From a virus: DNA of 21,473 bases. Below, in pieces: positions 14,221 to 21,180 of this stretch (within the stretch, counting starts at the first letter, position 1; every line of letters starts with the position of its first letter). Location: IMG/VR virus record IMGVR_UViG_3300022743_000029, positions 1-21,473 of that record. The stretch is one strand, 5' to 3'. A program made the position numbers and the translations under genes. The notes under the pieces were generated by a model. It ran no database searches. It had not been told where the DNA came from and saw only the letters and a list, made by a program, of their open reading frames with translations.

Positions 14221-15561
14221 TCAATCTTCCTTGCTGGTTGGCGGGTCGCCGCCGTCGTTGCCACCAGTGTCTCCAGGCGACTGGACACCATCGTCATCAC
14301 CGTCCAGATCTTTGGCCGGCACCATGTTGAGCGGCGACAGGTACACATCGCCGCCAGGGATCGGATTCAGGTCTTCCAGCTCGCGCACGTCGTTGGCTGA
14401 CAGCCAACCCCACTGCCGCCCCACCGCGTAGGCAGCAAACCGGCTCTTGAGGTCACCCCGCAGCAGGCCGGCCACGTTGAAGCGCACGAAATAGCGGCCC
14501 TTCAGCACCGTGCTGTGAGAGAACAACTTGCGGTTCAGCTCCTGCTCCCACCGCGACACCCAGGGCAACATGGTGTGCTGCACGAACTCCAGGCCCTGGT
14601 GCTCAATGTTGCTGAACGAGGCCTTGTCCAGGTCGCCCACCATGTGAGGCGGGATGCGGTAGATGCGCGCGATGTCGGCCACTTGGAACTTGCGGGTCTC
14701 CAGGTACTGGGCGTCCGCCAGCGGCATGGACAGCGGATTGAACTTCATCCCCTCTTCCAGCACGGCCACCTTGCCCGCGTTGGCCTTGCCCGCGTACACC
14801 TGCTGCCAGGAATCGCGCAGCCGGGCCGCCGCCTCGGCGCTGACCTTGTTGGGGTGCTCCAGCACACCAGACAACCGCGTGCCGTTCTTGAAGAAGTTGG
14901 CCCCGAACTCTTCCGCGTTCAGGCTCATGGTGAGCGACGCCCGATGTAACGCAATAGGCGACAGGCCAGCGACGCCCGTCCAACCTGGCGCAGGGATGTG
15001 CAGGATCTGGTGATCTTCGAACGTCTGGCCACCGCACACGAACACCTTGCGGATTCGCCCGCCCTCGGTCACCAGCTTGGGCGTCACCTCTGCGGCCGGC
15101 AGCGGGTAGAAGCCCAACACACGGCCCGTCATCACGTCGCGCTGGATCTCCGAATAGCCGTTGCCCCACAGCGCCGCCTGCATCTGCTTCTGCTCGCGCC
15201 AGACGAACGACGTCTGGTAGCTGTTGGGCTCGTCGTGCAACAGGCCGTACTCCGGCAGGTTGTCCGCCTTCACCACGGTGCCATCCGGGCCCAGCTTGTA
15301 GATGTGCAGCGGGAGCTGCGCCATCGTCTCAGCCAGGATGCGCACGCATGCATAGACCGCGCTGGTCTGCATGGCCCGCTGCGGCCGGACTGGAGGCACC
15401 GAAGCACCATCCATCCAGAGCGCGTCCATGACGCTCGGGTCATCCAGCGAGAATTGCGGGTTCTCGGGGCCCATGCGCTGCTCTGGTTGCGGCGCGGGGC
15501 TCTGCGAACCCATGCGCGGCTCTGGCTCAGAGCGCGTGATCTCGTAGCCGAAGAGCTTCAT
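14221..15561 (-). CDS. Portal protein, HK97 family
   Basis: 446 residues starting MKLFGYEITRSEPEPRMGSQ, slightly above the usual 380-430 because of a Pro/Gln/Glu-rich N-terminal extension. Family signatures: TSAVYACVRILAETMAQLPL at about 75-95, LLHDEPNSYQTSFVWREQ, QAALWGNGYSEIQRD, GFYPLPAAEV, and near the C-terminus FSNIEHQGLEFVQHTMLPWV then RWEQELNRKL. The protein forms the dodecameric ring at one capsid vertex through which TerL pumps DNA and to which the connector binds. Its ATG overlaps the TerL stop (ATGA), pointing to coupled translation. The tail is acidic and Gly-rich (DDDGVQSPGDTGGNDGGD). Confidence 0.95.
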   Translation of the reverse strand: MKLFGYEITRSEPEPRMGSQSPAPQPEQRMGPENPQFSLDDPSVMDALWMDGASVPPVRPQRAMQTSAVYACVRILAETMAQLPLHIYKLGPDGTVVKADNLPEYGLLHDEPNSYQTSFVWREQKQMQAALWGNGYSEIQRDVMTGRVLGFYPLPAAEVTPKLVTEGGRIRKVFVCGGQTFEDHQILHIPAPGWTGVAGLSPIALHRASLTMSLNAEEFGANFFKNGTRLSGVLEHPNKVSAEAAARLRDSWQQVYAGKANAGKVAVLEEGMKFNPLSMPLADAQYLETRKFQVADIARIYRIPPHMVGDLDKASFSNIEHQGLEFVQHTMLPWVSRWEQELNRKLFSHSTVLKGRYFVRFNVAGLLRGDLKSRFAAYAVGRQWGWLSANDVRELEDLNPIPGGDVYLSPLNMVPAKDLDGDDDGVQSPGDTGGNDGGDPPTSKED

Positions 15562-17285
15562 AGCACCAACATTTCCCGGTTCTCGTAAACACTCGGACCT
15601 TCGTCCTGACGCGCCGAGCTGCAGCCCGTGGCCATGATTGCCGCCACGATCCCGTCAACCCGACCCGTCGCCTTTTGCTTGGCAACCTTCCGATTGCCAG
15701 CGGGGTCAGATGCCACCACCGCGTTTGCTGCACACCAGGTCATGACCGGGTTGCCGCAGTGCTTGACTTGAGCGTCCAGCAGGCGACGCTCGTACTCGTC
15801 CAACGCGGGCGACATCTCTTTGAAGCCCTGCCCGAACGGAACCAGAGGCAAGGTCACGCCCTCCTGTTCCATCATTTGCTGCATGTCTTCCATGCGCCAG
15901 CGGTCATAGCCAATGGCCTGAAGGTCGTACAGCGACGTCGTCGCCACCGCCTGCTTGATCACCGCCAGCTTGTTGACTGCCCTGCCCGCCGTCACGTTCA
16001 AGTGGCCCGCGTCGCGCCACAGCTCGTACGGCACGCGGTCCTGCTCAGCCTTTGCATGAAGCCCATCACCGGGCAGCCAGAACCACTCCAACTGACGCCA
16101 GACCGGGTCATCCTTCGTCGGCTCAAAGAGCAACACCAGCGCCGTCAAGTCCTGCGTGCTAGACAGGTCCAGGCCACCCCAGCAACGTCGGCCCAACAGC
16201 TTCGACTTGTCAAACCCTTCGTCCTGGCAGCCAAACCACGTTTCGCCGCTGATCCAGGGTGACTCAGCCTCCACCCATTGGCAGAAGTTCAGACGCCGCA
16301 CAATCGAAGCCTTGCCCGGCATGCCACGGGCCTGTGTCACCTGCTCGCGCAGGTAGCGCAAGCCAGGCAGACCAAAGCGCAGGCTTGGGTTTGCCTTCGG
16401 CCAGCACGCCTCGTCTTCAAACGGGTCGTCGCCTTCATCCAGCGCACAGATGTACGCAAACATCGTGTCGTCCAGGATCTGCCTGGCCGCGACCTTGGCG
16501 CCGTAGTCGTGGTAGTCCCAGCACACCGTGCGCTTGTCCGTGCCACTGTTCGTGATGGCGAACGTCAGCGGCTGTCGGCGGCTCTTCTGGCCCGCCTTCA
16601 GCATCTCGATCACATAGGCGTCCTTGTGCTCGTGCAGCTCGTCCAGCAGCGACACGTGCGGGCGCGGCCCAGACTGCCCGTCGTCATTGGCAATCGGGCG
16701 GAAGAAGCTGCGCTTCTCAATCCACGCCAAGTTCCAGACGTTCAGACCCGTACCGGACTTGGTGATCTTCTGCCGCAGGTGCGGCGACTGGTCAACCATC
16801 GCCACCGCGTCGCGGAAGAGGATCATCGCTTGATCCTTCTTCGTCGCTGCCGCATAGATCTCCGCGCCGGGCTCGTTGTCCGACGTCATGCAGTACAGGC
16901 CAACGCCTGCAGCAAGCGGAGACTTTCCCGACCCCTTGCCCGTCTCAACGTACACGACGCGGAAGCGCCGGTAACCGTCCGCGCCGATCCAACCGAAGAT
17001 GCTGCCGACGATGAACGCTTGCCAGTCCAGCAGCTCGTAAGGCGTGTTCTCGAACTCGCCGCCGTTCAGCCGCAGGACATGCCGGTAATACCCAATCGCC
17101 CGCTCAGCCAAGGCCACATCAAAGTGCAGGCCGCGCTCCGCGCCGTGCTGCAGGTCATGCAGGTGGCGGGCGCAGGCATCTCGCACATGCGGGCCAGCGA
17201 CGATCTTGCCGGCAACAACCTCCTTCGCGTAGCGCGTGACGGGGTCAGAAGTAGCGGTCCGCCGGGTCTTTTTCGCTGTTGCCAC
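15558..17285 (-). CDS. Terminase large subunit (phage DNA-packaging ATPase/nuclease)
   Basis: 575 residues, the usual size for the Terminase_1 family. The N-terminal ATPase has a Walker-A-like ETGKGSGKS at 114-122, a Walker B LLDELHEH at 213-220 with catalytic Glu, and a coupling-type TNSGTD at 245-250. The C-terminal RNase-H-like nuclease starts at GGLDLSSTQDLTAL with Asp near 373; later acidic positions include GYDRWRMED and GRVDGIVAAIMA near the end. It cuts concatemeric DNA and drives it through the portal. It starts at GTG (17283-17285), overlapping TerS by 41 bases, with AGGGGG about nine bases upstream. With the neighbouring HNH nuclease and P27-type TerS it suggests cohesive-end (cos) packaging. 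Confidence 0.95.
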   Translation of the reverse strand: MATAKKTRRTATSDPVTRYAKEVVAGKIVAGPHVRDACARHLHDLQHGAERGLHFDVALAERAIGYYRHVLRLNGGEFENTPYELLDWQAFIVGSIFGWIGADGYRRFRVVYVETGKGSGKSPLAAGVGLYCMTSDNEPGAEIYAAATKKDQAMILFRDAVAMVDQSPHLRQKITKSGTGLNVWNLAWIEKRSFFRPIANDDGQSGPRPHVSLLDELHEHKDAYVIEMLKAGQKSRRQPLTFAITNSGTDKRTVCWDYHDYGAKVAARQILDDTMFAYICALDEGDDPFEDEACWPKANPSLRFGLPGLRYLREQVTQARGMPGKASIVRRLNFCQWVEAESPWISGETWFGCQDEGFDKSKLLGRRCWGGLDLSSTQDLTALVLLFEPTKDDPVWRQLEWFWLPGDGLHAKAEQDRVPYELWRDAGHLNVTAGRAVNKLAVIKQAVATTSLYDLQAIGYDRWRMEDMQQMMEQEGVTLPLVPFGQGFKEMSPALDEYERRLLDAQVKHCGNPVMTWCAANAVVASDPAGNRKVAKQKATGRVDGIVAAIMATGCSSARQDEGPSVYENREMLVL

Positions 17286-17742
17286 CGAACAGATCCCCCT
17301 GAGGCTGAATCACCACGCGCGACCGGTCGGATGGCGTCATGCCGAACTTGGCAAACACCGCCGTGGCCTGCTTGAAGCTCATGGACTGCACAAGGGTCCA
17401 CGGGTTGATGTGCTCGCCGGCCTCGACTGGGTTGCCCTCCTGGTCCAGCACGGTCTTGGTCTTCACGAGCTGGTCGCCCGCGCGCGCCGATGAATAACGG
17501 AAGTTGGCGATGGCTTCGCAGCCATGCGCCAGCGCTTCCACGTCAACCTCCGTCAGCAGCTTCGCCCGCGACAGGCGCGGCGCGATGTCATCCCACACGG
17601 CCTTCGCCCGAGCAGACAGCCAGGCCGGCGCCGTCAGGTCAACCAAGTAATCGGGGTCAGGCTCTTGCTTGTTCAGCGAACGCTTCCCCGGGTTGCCCGT
17701 CACCAGCTTCAGCGCCGAGGGCTTGGGGGTTCGTCCGGCCAT
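17245..17742 (-). CDS. Terminase small subunit, P27 family
   Basis: 165 residues. MAGRTPKPSALKLVTGNPGK is a near-diagnostic N-terminus of the P27/Terminase_4 family. PAWLSARAKAVWDDIAPRLS, LLTEVDVEALAHGCEA and NPWTLVQSMSFKQATAVFAK follow in order. It recognises the phage packaging site and brings it to TerL. The C-terminus (GDLFGGNSEKDPADRYF) is encoded in the region that overlaps TerL. AAGGA lies about eight bases before the ATG. The non-coding stretch just upstream is a natural place for the site it binds. Confidence 0.93.
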   Translation of the reverse strand: MAGRTPKPSALKLVTGNPGKRSLNKQEPDPDYLVDLTAPAWLSARAKAVWDDIAPRLSRAKLLTEVDVEALAHGCEAIANFRYSSARAGDQLVKTKTVLDQEGNPVEAGEHINPWTLVQSMSFKQATAVFAKFGMTPSDRSRVVIQPQGDLFGGNSEKDPADRYF

Positions 17743-17840
17743 GATCCTTGTCCTTGTTGAGGGGGGGTACCCCTATGCCATTTCGCGGTTGTGCACAGAA
17801 TGGGAGCCATGCGGTCTAGGGCTGAAGACCCCCAGAGATT
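17743..17840. other. Intergenic region between HNH and TerS, cos-site candidate
   Basis: 98 bases without a gene. It holds a run of seven G (17761-17767) leading into the palindrome GGGGTACCCC (17764-17773). A run of seven C lies close to its other end (17844-17850, inside the end of the HNH gene). In cos-packaging phages with HNH, TerS and TerL in this order, the cohesive-end site often lies here. This is inference from gene order and symmetry, with no known cos sequence recognised. Confidence 0.3.
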
Positions 17841-18173
17841 TCACCCCCCCTTCCCCTTGCGTTGCCAGTGGTGGCGGGGGTCAATGGGGATGCCGCTCGC
17901 GTCGCAGCCCAGCACCACACCAGACCGCTCAAGCCGTTGCTTGTGCCTGTCGTGACAGGTCTTGCACAACGACTGGTGGTTGCCCTTGTCCCAGAACAGG
18001 GCCTGGTCACCACGGTGCGGCACGATGTGGTCAACCACTGAGGCCGCGACAACCTGACCCATGCGCATGTGATCAGCACAGAGGGGGCGCGACCTCAGGA
18101 AGCCTTCGCGGTATCGCTGCCACCTGCTGCCGTAACCTCGTGCCGCCGAACTCTTGCGGTCGTCAGCCTTCAC
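17841..18173 (-). CDS. HNH endonuclease, packaging-associated
   Basis: 110 residues from a GTG start at 18171-18173 with GAGGGG upstream. Core motif: VVDHIVPHRGD with D48-H49, then FWDKGNHQSLCKTCHDRHK with N65 and H74. Zinc ligands appear to be C32, H35, C70 and C73; many relatives have CxxC where this one has CADH. N-terminal SAARGYGSRWQRYREGFLRS is typical of HNH proteins beside phage terminases. Such proteins are needed, in HK97 and others, for TerL-dependent cutting at cos. It lies between the Q-controlled terminator and TerS. The C-terminus is basic (HWQRKGKGG). Confidence 0.92.
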   Translation of the reverse strand: MKADDRKSSAARGYGSRWQRYREGFLRSRPLCADHMRMGQVVAASVVDHIVPHRGDQALFWDKGNHQSLCKTCHDRHKQRLERSGVVLGCDASGIPIDPRHHWQRKGKGG

Positions 18174-18184
18174 GCGTACCCCTC

Positions 18185-18219
18185 AAAAGCAAAGGCCCCG
18201 CCGTTTCCAGCGGGGCCTT
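18185..18219 (-). terminator. Intrinsic terminator downstream of the Q-like gene
   Basis: Minus strand: AAGGCCCCGC, loop TGGAAACG, GCGGGGCCTT, a perfect 10-bp stem followed by TGCTTTTGAG. It lies about 100 bases after the Q-like stop and just before the HNH start. That is the position of lambda tR', the early stop that Q protein overrides at the late promoter. Confidence 0.8.
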
Positions 18220-18322
18220 GCCACCCGATGACACCCTAGAGACCACTTGGCTTTAGCCGTGTCGTACATCTGACGCGGCTATCGCTAAGCTTGCCTGAAA
18301 TGTACCGATCCAACCTAATGCC
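18220..18322 (-). promoter_or_regulatory. Possible late-promoter/Q-utilisation segment
   Basis: Gene-free 103 bases between the Q-like stop and the terminator. It contains an imperfect dyad, AGCCGTGTC at 18255-18263 and GACGCGGCT at 18272-18280 (one mismatch). No convincing -35/-10 pair could be picked by eye. The best -35-like hexamer, TTGGAT, has no good partner. A late promoter with antiterminator binding site is expected here from the lambda layout, so this is inference. Confidence 0.3.
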
Positions 18323-18727
18323 TCAAACCCCCCGGGCCCGGTTAACAGCACGTTGGATAGCCTCTCTCTCTGTTCTTCGTTGCACTTCCACAGCCATGAA
18401 CGCATCAGCCAGCATGCGATGTGCCCTGGTGATGCGGGTGTCCACCGTGGCTACAGCACAGGCCAGCTTGGCAGCCAACGCAGCACGGTTCTCCGTCTCC
18501 AGGTAACGCAGCTCCATGGTGCGCCGCAGCTCTGGCGGCAGACGCATCACCTCGTCGTGCGTCTCGCTGGCCTCCACCGCATCGGTGGGGATGTGGGCAC
18601 CCGGATTGCCACCAGACCCCACAGAGCCCCACTGCATGGCGGCATAGCCCAAGCCCGTGGCACCACCACCAACCACCCACCGCGCCCAGTTGTTCAGACG
18701 CCGGTCAACCCAATCGATCATTGCCAT
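18323..18727 (-). CDS. Q-like phage antitermination protein
   Basis: 134 residues from the ATG at 18725-18727 (MAMIDWVDRR), one base after the dnaB stop (TGACATG). The frame is open further upstream inside the helicase gene, but the ribosome site GTGGAG and the family start support this position. Pattern: IDWVDRRLNNWARWVVGGGA then LGY near the N-terminus, HIPTDAVEASETHDEVMRLP, PELRRTMELRYL, and a C-terminal sigma-region-4-like helix-turn-helix (NRAALAAKLACAVATVDTRI then RAHRMLADAF, about 80-110). This is the layout of the antiterminator Q family common in proteobacterial prophages. It would load onto RNA polymerase at the late promoter and suppress downstream terminators. Position directly before the late genes agrees. 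Confidence 0.75.
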   Translation of the reverse strand: MAMIDWVDRRLNNWARWVVGGGATGLGYAAMQWGSVGSGGNPGAHIPTDAVEASETHDEVMRLPPELRRTMELRYLETENRAALAAKLACAVATVDTRITRAHRMLADAFMAVEVQRRTEREAIQRAVNRARGV

Positions 18728-18728
18728 G

Positions 18729-20069
18729 TCACTCCACCCCACTGCTGCGCGCCCTTGCGCCACGGTTGACTGTTTTGGAGGGTGGTGGCCCACCCCAATT
18801 GCGCACCTGCTGGTGCTCACCTGAGAACCACAGGCTTACCGAGCCTGGCGCCGCATTGCGTTGCACCAACTCCAATTGCGCGTGGTGCTTCCACCCTTCC
18901 GACTTCTCACCAAGCGGGTGGGCAAACTCCCGGTACAGCAAGGCGATGATGTCGGCCGCCGCTTCAATGGCGCCCGAGTCACGCAGGTCCGTCATGACCG
19001 GTGGCCCGTGGCGCTCGTCGGCCTTGCGGCTCATCTGCGACAGCAGGATCACGGCCACATCCAGCTCACCAGCCATGGCCTTGAGGCCGTTGCTGATCCG
19101 GTCCAGCTCCTGGTTGCGCCCATCACCATCACCCTGCATGAGCTGCAGGAAGTCCACGATGACGACGTCACACCCGTGGTTGCGCTTGCACTCCATCACC
19201 TTGCGCCGAACATCCAGCAGCGTGAGGCTACGTTGCTCGTCCATGATGAGCCGACGCGACCGCAGCAACTCGGTTGCCTCAGAGACGCGGGACCAGTCGT
19301 CACCCGTAAGCAGGTCAGGCCGGCGCAGCTTGGCGATGTTGATGCCACCCTCTGCGGCCACGTTGCGCGCAGTGAGCTGGCTCACCGGCATCTCTTGGGA
19401 CAAGAACAGCACCGCGTGATTGATGGACATGTGGCGGGCAACACTCAGCACCAACGCGGTCTTGCCCATCTTTGGCCGGGCACCCAGCACCATCAGCTCA
19501 CCCTTGCGCAAGCCACCGTCCATCAGGTCATCCAGGTCGGTCAAGCCGGTGCTGATGGCATCCGACTTGCCCGACGCCTCTGCATCCAGGCGAGCAAGGA
19601 ATTCGATCAACGCTTCGTCAATGCGAACCGACGCCTGATCAGCCTTGACGATGGACAGCGCAGCGAGGCGGGCTTGCGCACGGTCCAGCTTGGACTTCGC
19701 ATCGCCCATGCCGACGGCGTCGTCAATCGCCTCACCCGATGCCCGGATCAGCTCACGCTCCAACCACCGCTCACGCACGATGCCAGCGTACTGGGCCACG
19801 TTGCGAGCGCTGGGCACGGACTGAGCCATCTCATGCAAGTAGGCAATGGCACCGGCCCCAGCGTCTGAAGCCGTGAGCACGTCAGCGACCTTCGCATCCA
19901 TGCACATGGACCGGATGACACGAAACGCTTGCTGGTGCTCTGAGCGATAGAAGTGCTTTGCCTCCAGATCCGGGATGTCAAGCAAGGCCGCGTTGTCCAG
20001 CAACAGGCCACCGATGACCGATTGCTCCGCCTCGACCGAGTAAGGCGGCACGATGGCGCGTTCGCTCAC
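18729..20069 (-). CDS. dnaB: Replicative DNA helicase, DnaB family
   Basis: 446 residues, normal for DnaB. The N-terminal domain (VPPYSVEAEQSVIGGLLLDN) is followed by a linker helix. The RecA-like ATPase has Walker A GARPKMGKT at 196-204, Walker B DVVIVDFLQLM at 301-311, and the hallmark LLSQMSRKADERHGPPVMTD followed by LRDSGAIEAAADII at about 342-375. It unwinds DNA at the phage fork as a hexamer. A phage-coded DnaB can replace the host helicase, so no lambda P-type loader would be needed; none is seen. GTG start at 20067-20069 overlaps the initiator stop (GTGA). The C-terminal 40 residues are less conserved and end GARARSSGVE. Confidence 0.95.
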   Translation of the reverse strand: MSERAIVPPYSVEAEQSVIGGLLLDNAALLDIPDLEAKHFYRSEHQQAFRVIRSMCMDAKVADVLTASDAGAGAIAYLHEMAQSVPSARNVAQYAGIVRERWLERELIRASGEAIDDAVGMGDAKSKLDRAQARLAALSIVKADQASVRIDEALIEFLARLDAEASGKSDAISTGLTDLDDLMDGGLRKGELMVLGARPKMGKTALVLSVARHMSINHAVLFLSQEMPVSQLTARNVAAEGGINIAKLRRPDLLTGDDWSRVSEATELLRSRRLIMDEQRSLTLLDVRRKVMECKRNHGCDVVIVDFLQLMQGDGDGRNQELDRISNGLKAMAGELDVAVILLSQMSRKADERHGPPVMTDLRDSGAIEAAADIIALLYREFAHPLGEKSEGWKHHAQLELVQRNAAPGSVSLWFSGEHQQVRNWGGPPPSKTVNRGARARSSGVE

Positions 20070-20875
20070 AGCTCAACACCCCATTCCAGCGCAGCTTGGG
20101 TGCCCACGGTGGACACCACCATGCGGCCCTGGCCGTTGTGGTACCAGAGCCGATACCAGTTGCCACGCACCGAGTTGAGCAACTTCAGGCGCCAATCCTT
20201 CTGCGTCTTGTTGCTGTCGATGAATCGGGACTTGAACACTCGCCAGTGCAGCGTGAGCAGGCCTTCACTCAGACCGACCGTCTCGGCATAGTCAAAGATC
20301 GAATGGTCTGGAGGGATCGGCTTTTCTCCACGGGCCCGCAGCTCATCCAGCCACTGAGCCAAGGTCAAGCCTTCCGGCACCCTGCGTTTTCGTCCAGACG
20401 TTTGGACTTCAGGTTGAGCAGGTGCAGAGGATGGCTGTTCCCCCTTGGGGGATACAGGGGGTGTATTACTTACGGTTCTCTTACGGTTAGGGTGCACCTC
20501 CTGCGGGGGTGGGGTGCACGTGGTGCGGGGGTGCACGTCCTGCATGGGTGCACCTGGTGCGGGGTCGGGCGGCACTTCCTCCGCATCAAGAGGGTCGGGG
20601 GCAGGCGCCGCTGGCGGCTTGTAGCGGTCTGTTCGCAACGTGTAGCGGTTCGCCTTCATGGCGCCGATCTCCACGTCCAACAACCCCTGTTCCTTCAGCC
20701 ACTTGATGGCGTTCTGCACAGCACGGATGGAATAGCCCGTGCGCCGCGCCAGCGTGTCGATGCTGGGCCAGCACACGGCCTGGTCGTTGGCCTGGTCTGC
20801 CAGCGACACATAGACGAACTTGGGCACTGGCGGCAACTGCATGCGCCAGACCCTGGATGAAATGATGGTGCTCAT
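20066..20875 (-). CDS. Lambda-O-like replication initiator carrying the origin in its gene
   Basis: 269 residues from the ATG at 20873-20875 (MSTIISSRVW), overlapping the previous stop as ATGA. Residues 20-82 form a winged helix-turn-helix of replication-initiator type: KFVYVSLADQANDQAVCWPS, IDTLARRTGYSIRAVQNAIK, WLKEQGLL. Residues 85-165 are a Pro-rich, low-complexity linker (PPAAPAPDPLDAEEVPPDPA and on). The C-terminal domain holds LTLAQWLDELRARGEK and KTQKDWRLKLLNSVRGNWYR, like DnaT/phage-initiator C-termini that contact the helicase. The linker DNA contains four iterons. The protein likely binds these through the N-terminal domain and recruits DnaB encoded by the next gene. Confidence 0.85.
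   Translation of the reverse strand: MSTIISSRVWRMQLPPVPKFVYVSLADQANDQAVCWPSIDTLARRTGYSIRAVQNAIKWLKEQGLLDVEIGAMKANRYTLRTDRYKPPAAPAPDPLDAEEVPPDPAPGAPMQDVHPRTTCTPPPQEVHPNRKRTVSNTPPVSPKGEQPSSAPAQPEVQTSGRKRRVPEGLTLAQWLDELRARGEKPIPPDHSIFDYAETVGLSEGLLTLHWRVFKSRFIDSNKTQKDWRLKLLNSVRGNWYRLWYHNGQGRMVVSTVGTQAALEWGVEL
20469..20488. repeat. CTTACGGTT direct repeats, AT-richer segment beside the iterons
   Basis: Two perfect copies at 20469-20477 and 20480-20488, 11 bases apart, in a stretch (20461-20490) of about 60 percent A+T in otherwise GC-rich DNA. It lies directly beside the iterons, on the downstream side in the gene's direction. This is where the lambda origin has its unwinding region. Confidence 0.5.
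20490..20560. repeat. Four 15-bp iterons, candidate replication origin
   Basis: Copies at 20490-20504, 20512-20526, 20529-20543 and 20546-20560, consensus GGGTGCACSTSSTGC on the plus strand. Each has the palindromic core GTGCAC. Spacing is 22, 17 and 17 bases. They fall in three different codon phases of the initiator gene, so the repeat is kept at the DNA level, not as a protein repeat. The order (iterons, then AT-richer DNA, inside the O-type gene) matches the lambda origin. Confidence 0.75.
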
Positions 20876-21180
20876 GCCTGCCCTGCTGGCGCCCCCCATT
20901 GGCCCATCACTTGGGCAAGAGGAATCACCGCTTCAGGCGCGGCAGGATCAGGCAACGTGAACACGCGCAGCGGCCGGTACACACCAGGCTCCCGATGCAC
21001 ACCGTCTCGACGCAACCAACCGCGACAGGCGAGGTTATCCATTGCCTTGCGCACGATGTGCGCCGACGCCTGCACGCCGCGCTCCACCAGCAGGGCGTGC
21101 ACCTGGCGCCAGGTTGATCGGCGCAGCTCCGTCATGAGCTGCAGCACCACATTGATGAGATCTCCACGGGGGCGCGCCAT
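20872..21180 (-). CDS. Small winged-helix DNA-binding protein
   Basis: 102 residues from the ATG at 21178-21180, which overlaps the CII-like stop as TGATG (a GTG codon directly before is the less likely start). Residues about 8-75 read as a winged helix: LINVVLQLMTELRRSTWRQV, HALLVERGVQASAHIVRKAM, DNLACRGWLRRDG, and a wing VHREPGVYRP. The remainder (TLPDPAAPEAVIPLAQVMGQ) is probably a flexible tail. I do not recognise a named family. It lies between a CII-like regulator and the initiator, so it could be an early regulator or an accessory replication protein. Its stop overlaps the initiator ATG, indicating coupled translation. Confidence 0.7.
   Translation of the reverse strand: MARPRGDLINVVLQLMTELRRSTWRQVHALLVERGVQASAHIVRKAMDNLACRGWLRRDGVHREPGVYRPLRVFTLPDPAAPEAVIPLAQVMGQWGAPAGQA

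Noticed and set aside
14220-14348. N-terminal extension of the prohead protease into the portal gene
   Set aside because: The extra 43 residues are a Cys/Arg/Thr-rich shadow of the portal frame. The family start and ribosome site support ATG at 14217-14219.
16278-17375. Plus-strand open frame of 365 codons opposite TerL
   Set aside because: Same reason: Arg/Val/His-rich shadow of a clear terminase gene.
18220-18322. tRNA or small RNA gene in the gap after the Q-like gene
   Set aside because: The dyad there is imperfect and no cloverleaf with a TTCGANNC-type T arm could be built.
18728-18820. N-terminal extension of the Q-like protein into the helicase gene
   Set aside because: No family resemblance in the extra 31 residues, and a good ribosome site precedes the ATG at 18725-18727.
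20490-20560. CRISPR-like short repeats
   Set aside because: Only 15 bp long, spacing of 2-7 bases between copies, and inside a coding gene. Iterons fit and a CRISPR array does not.
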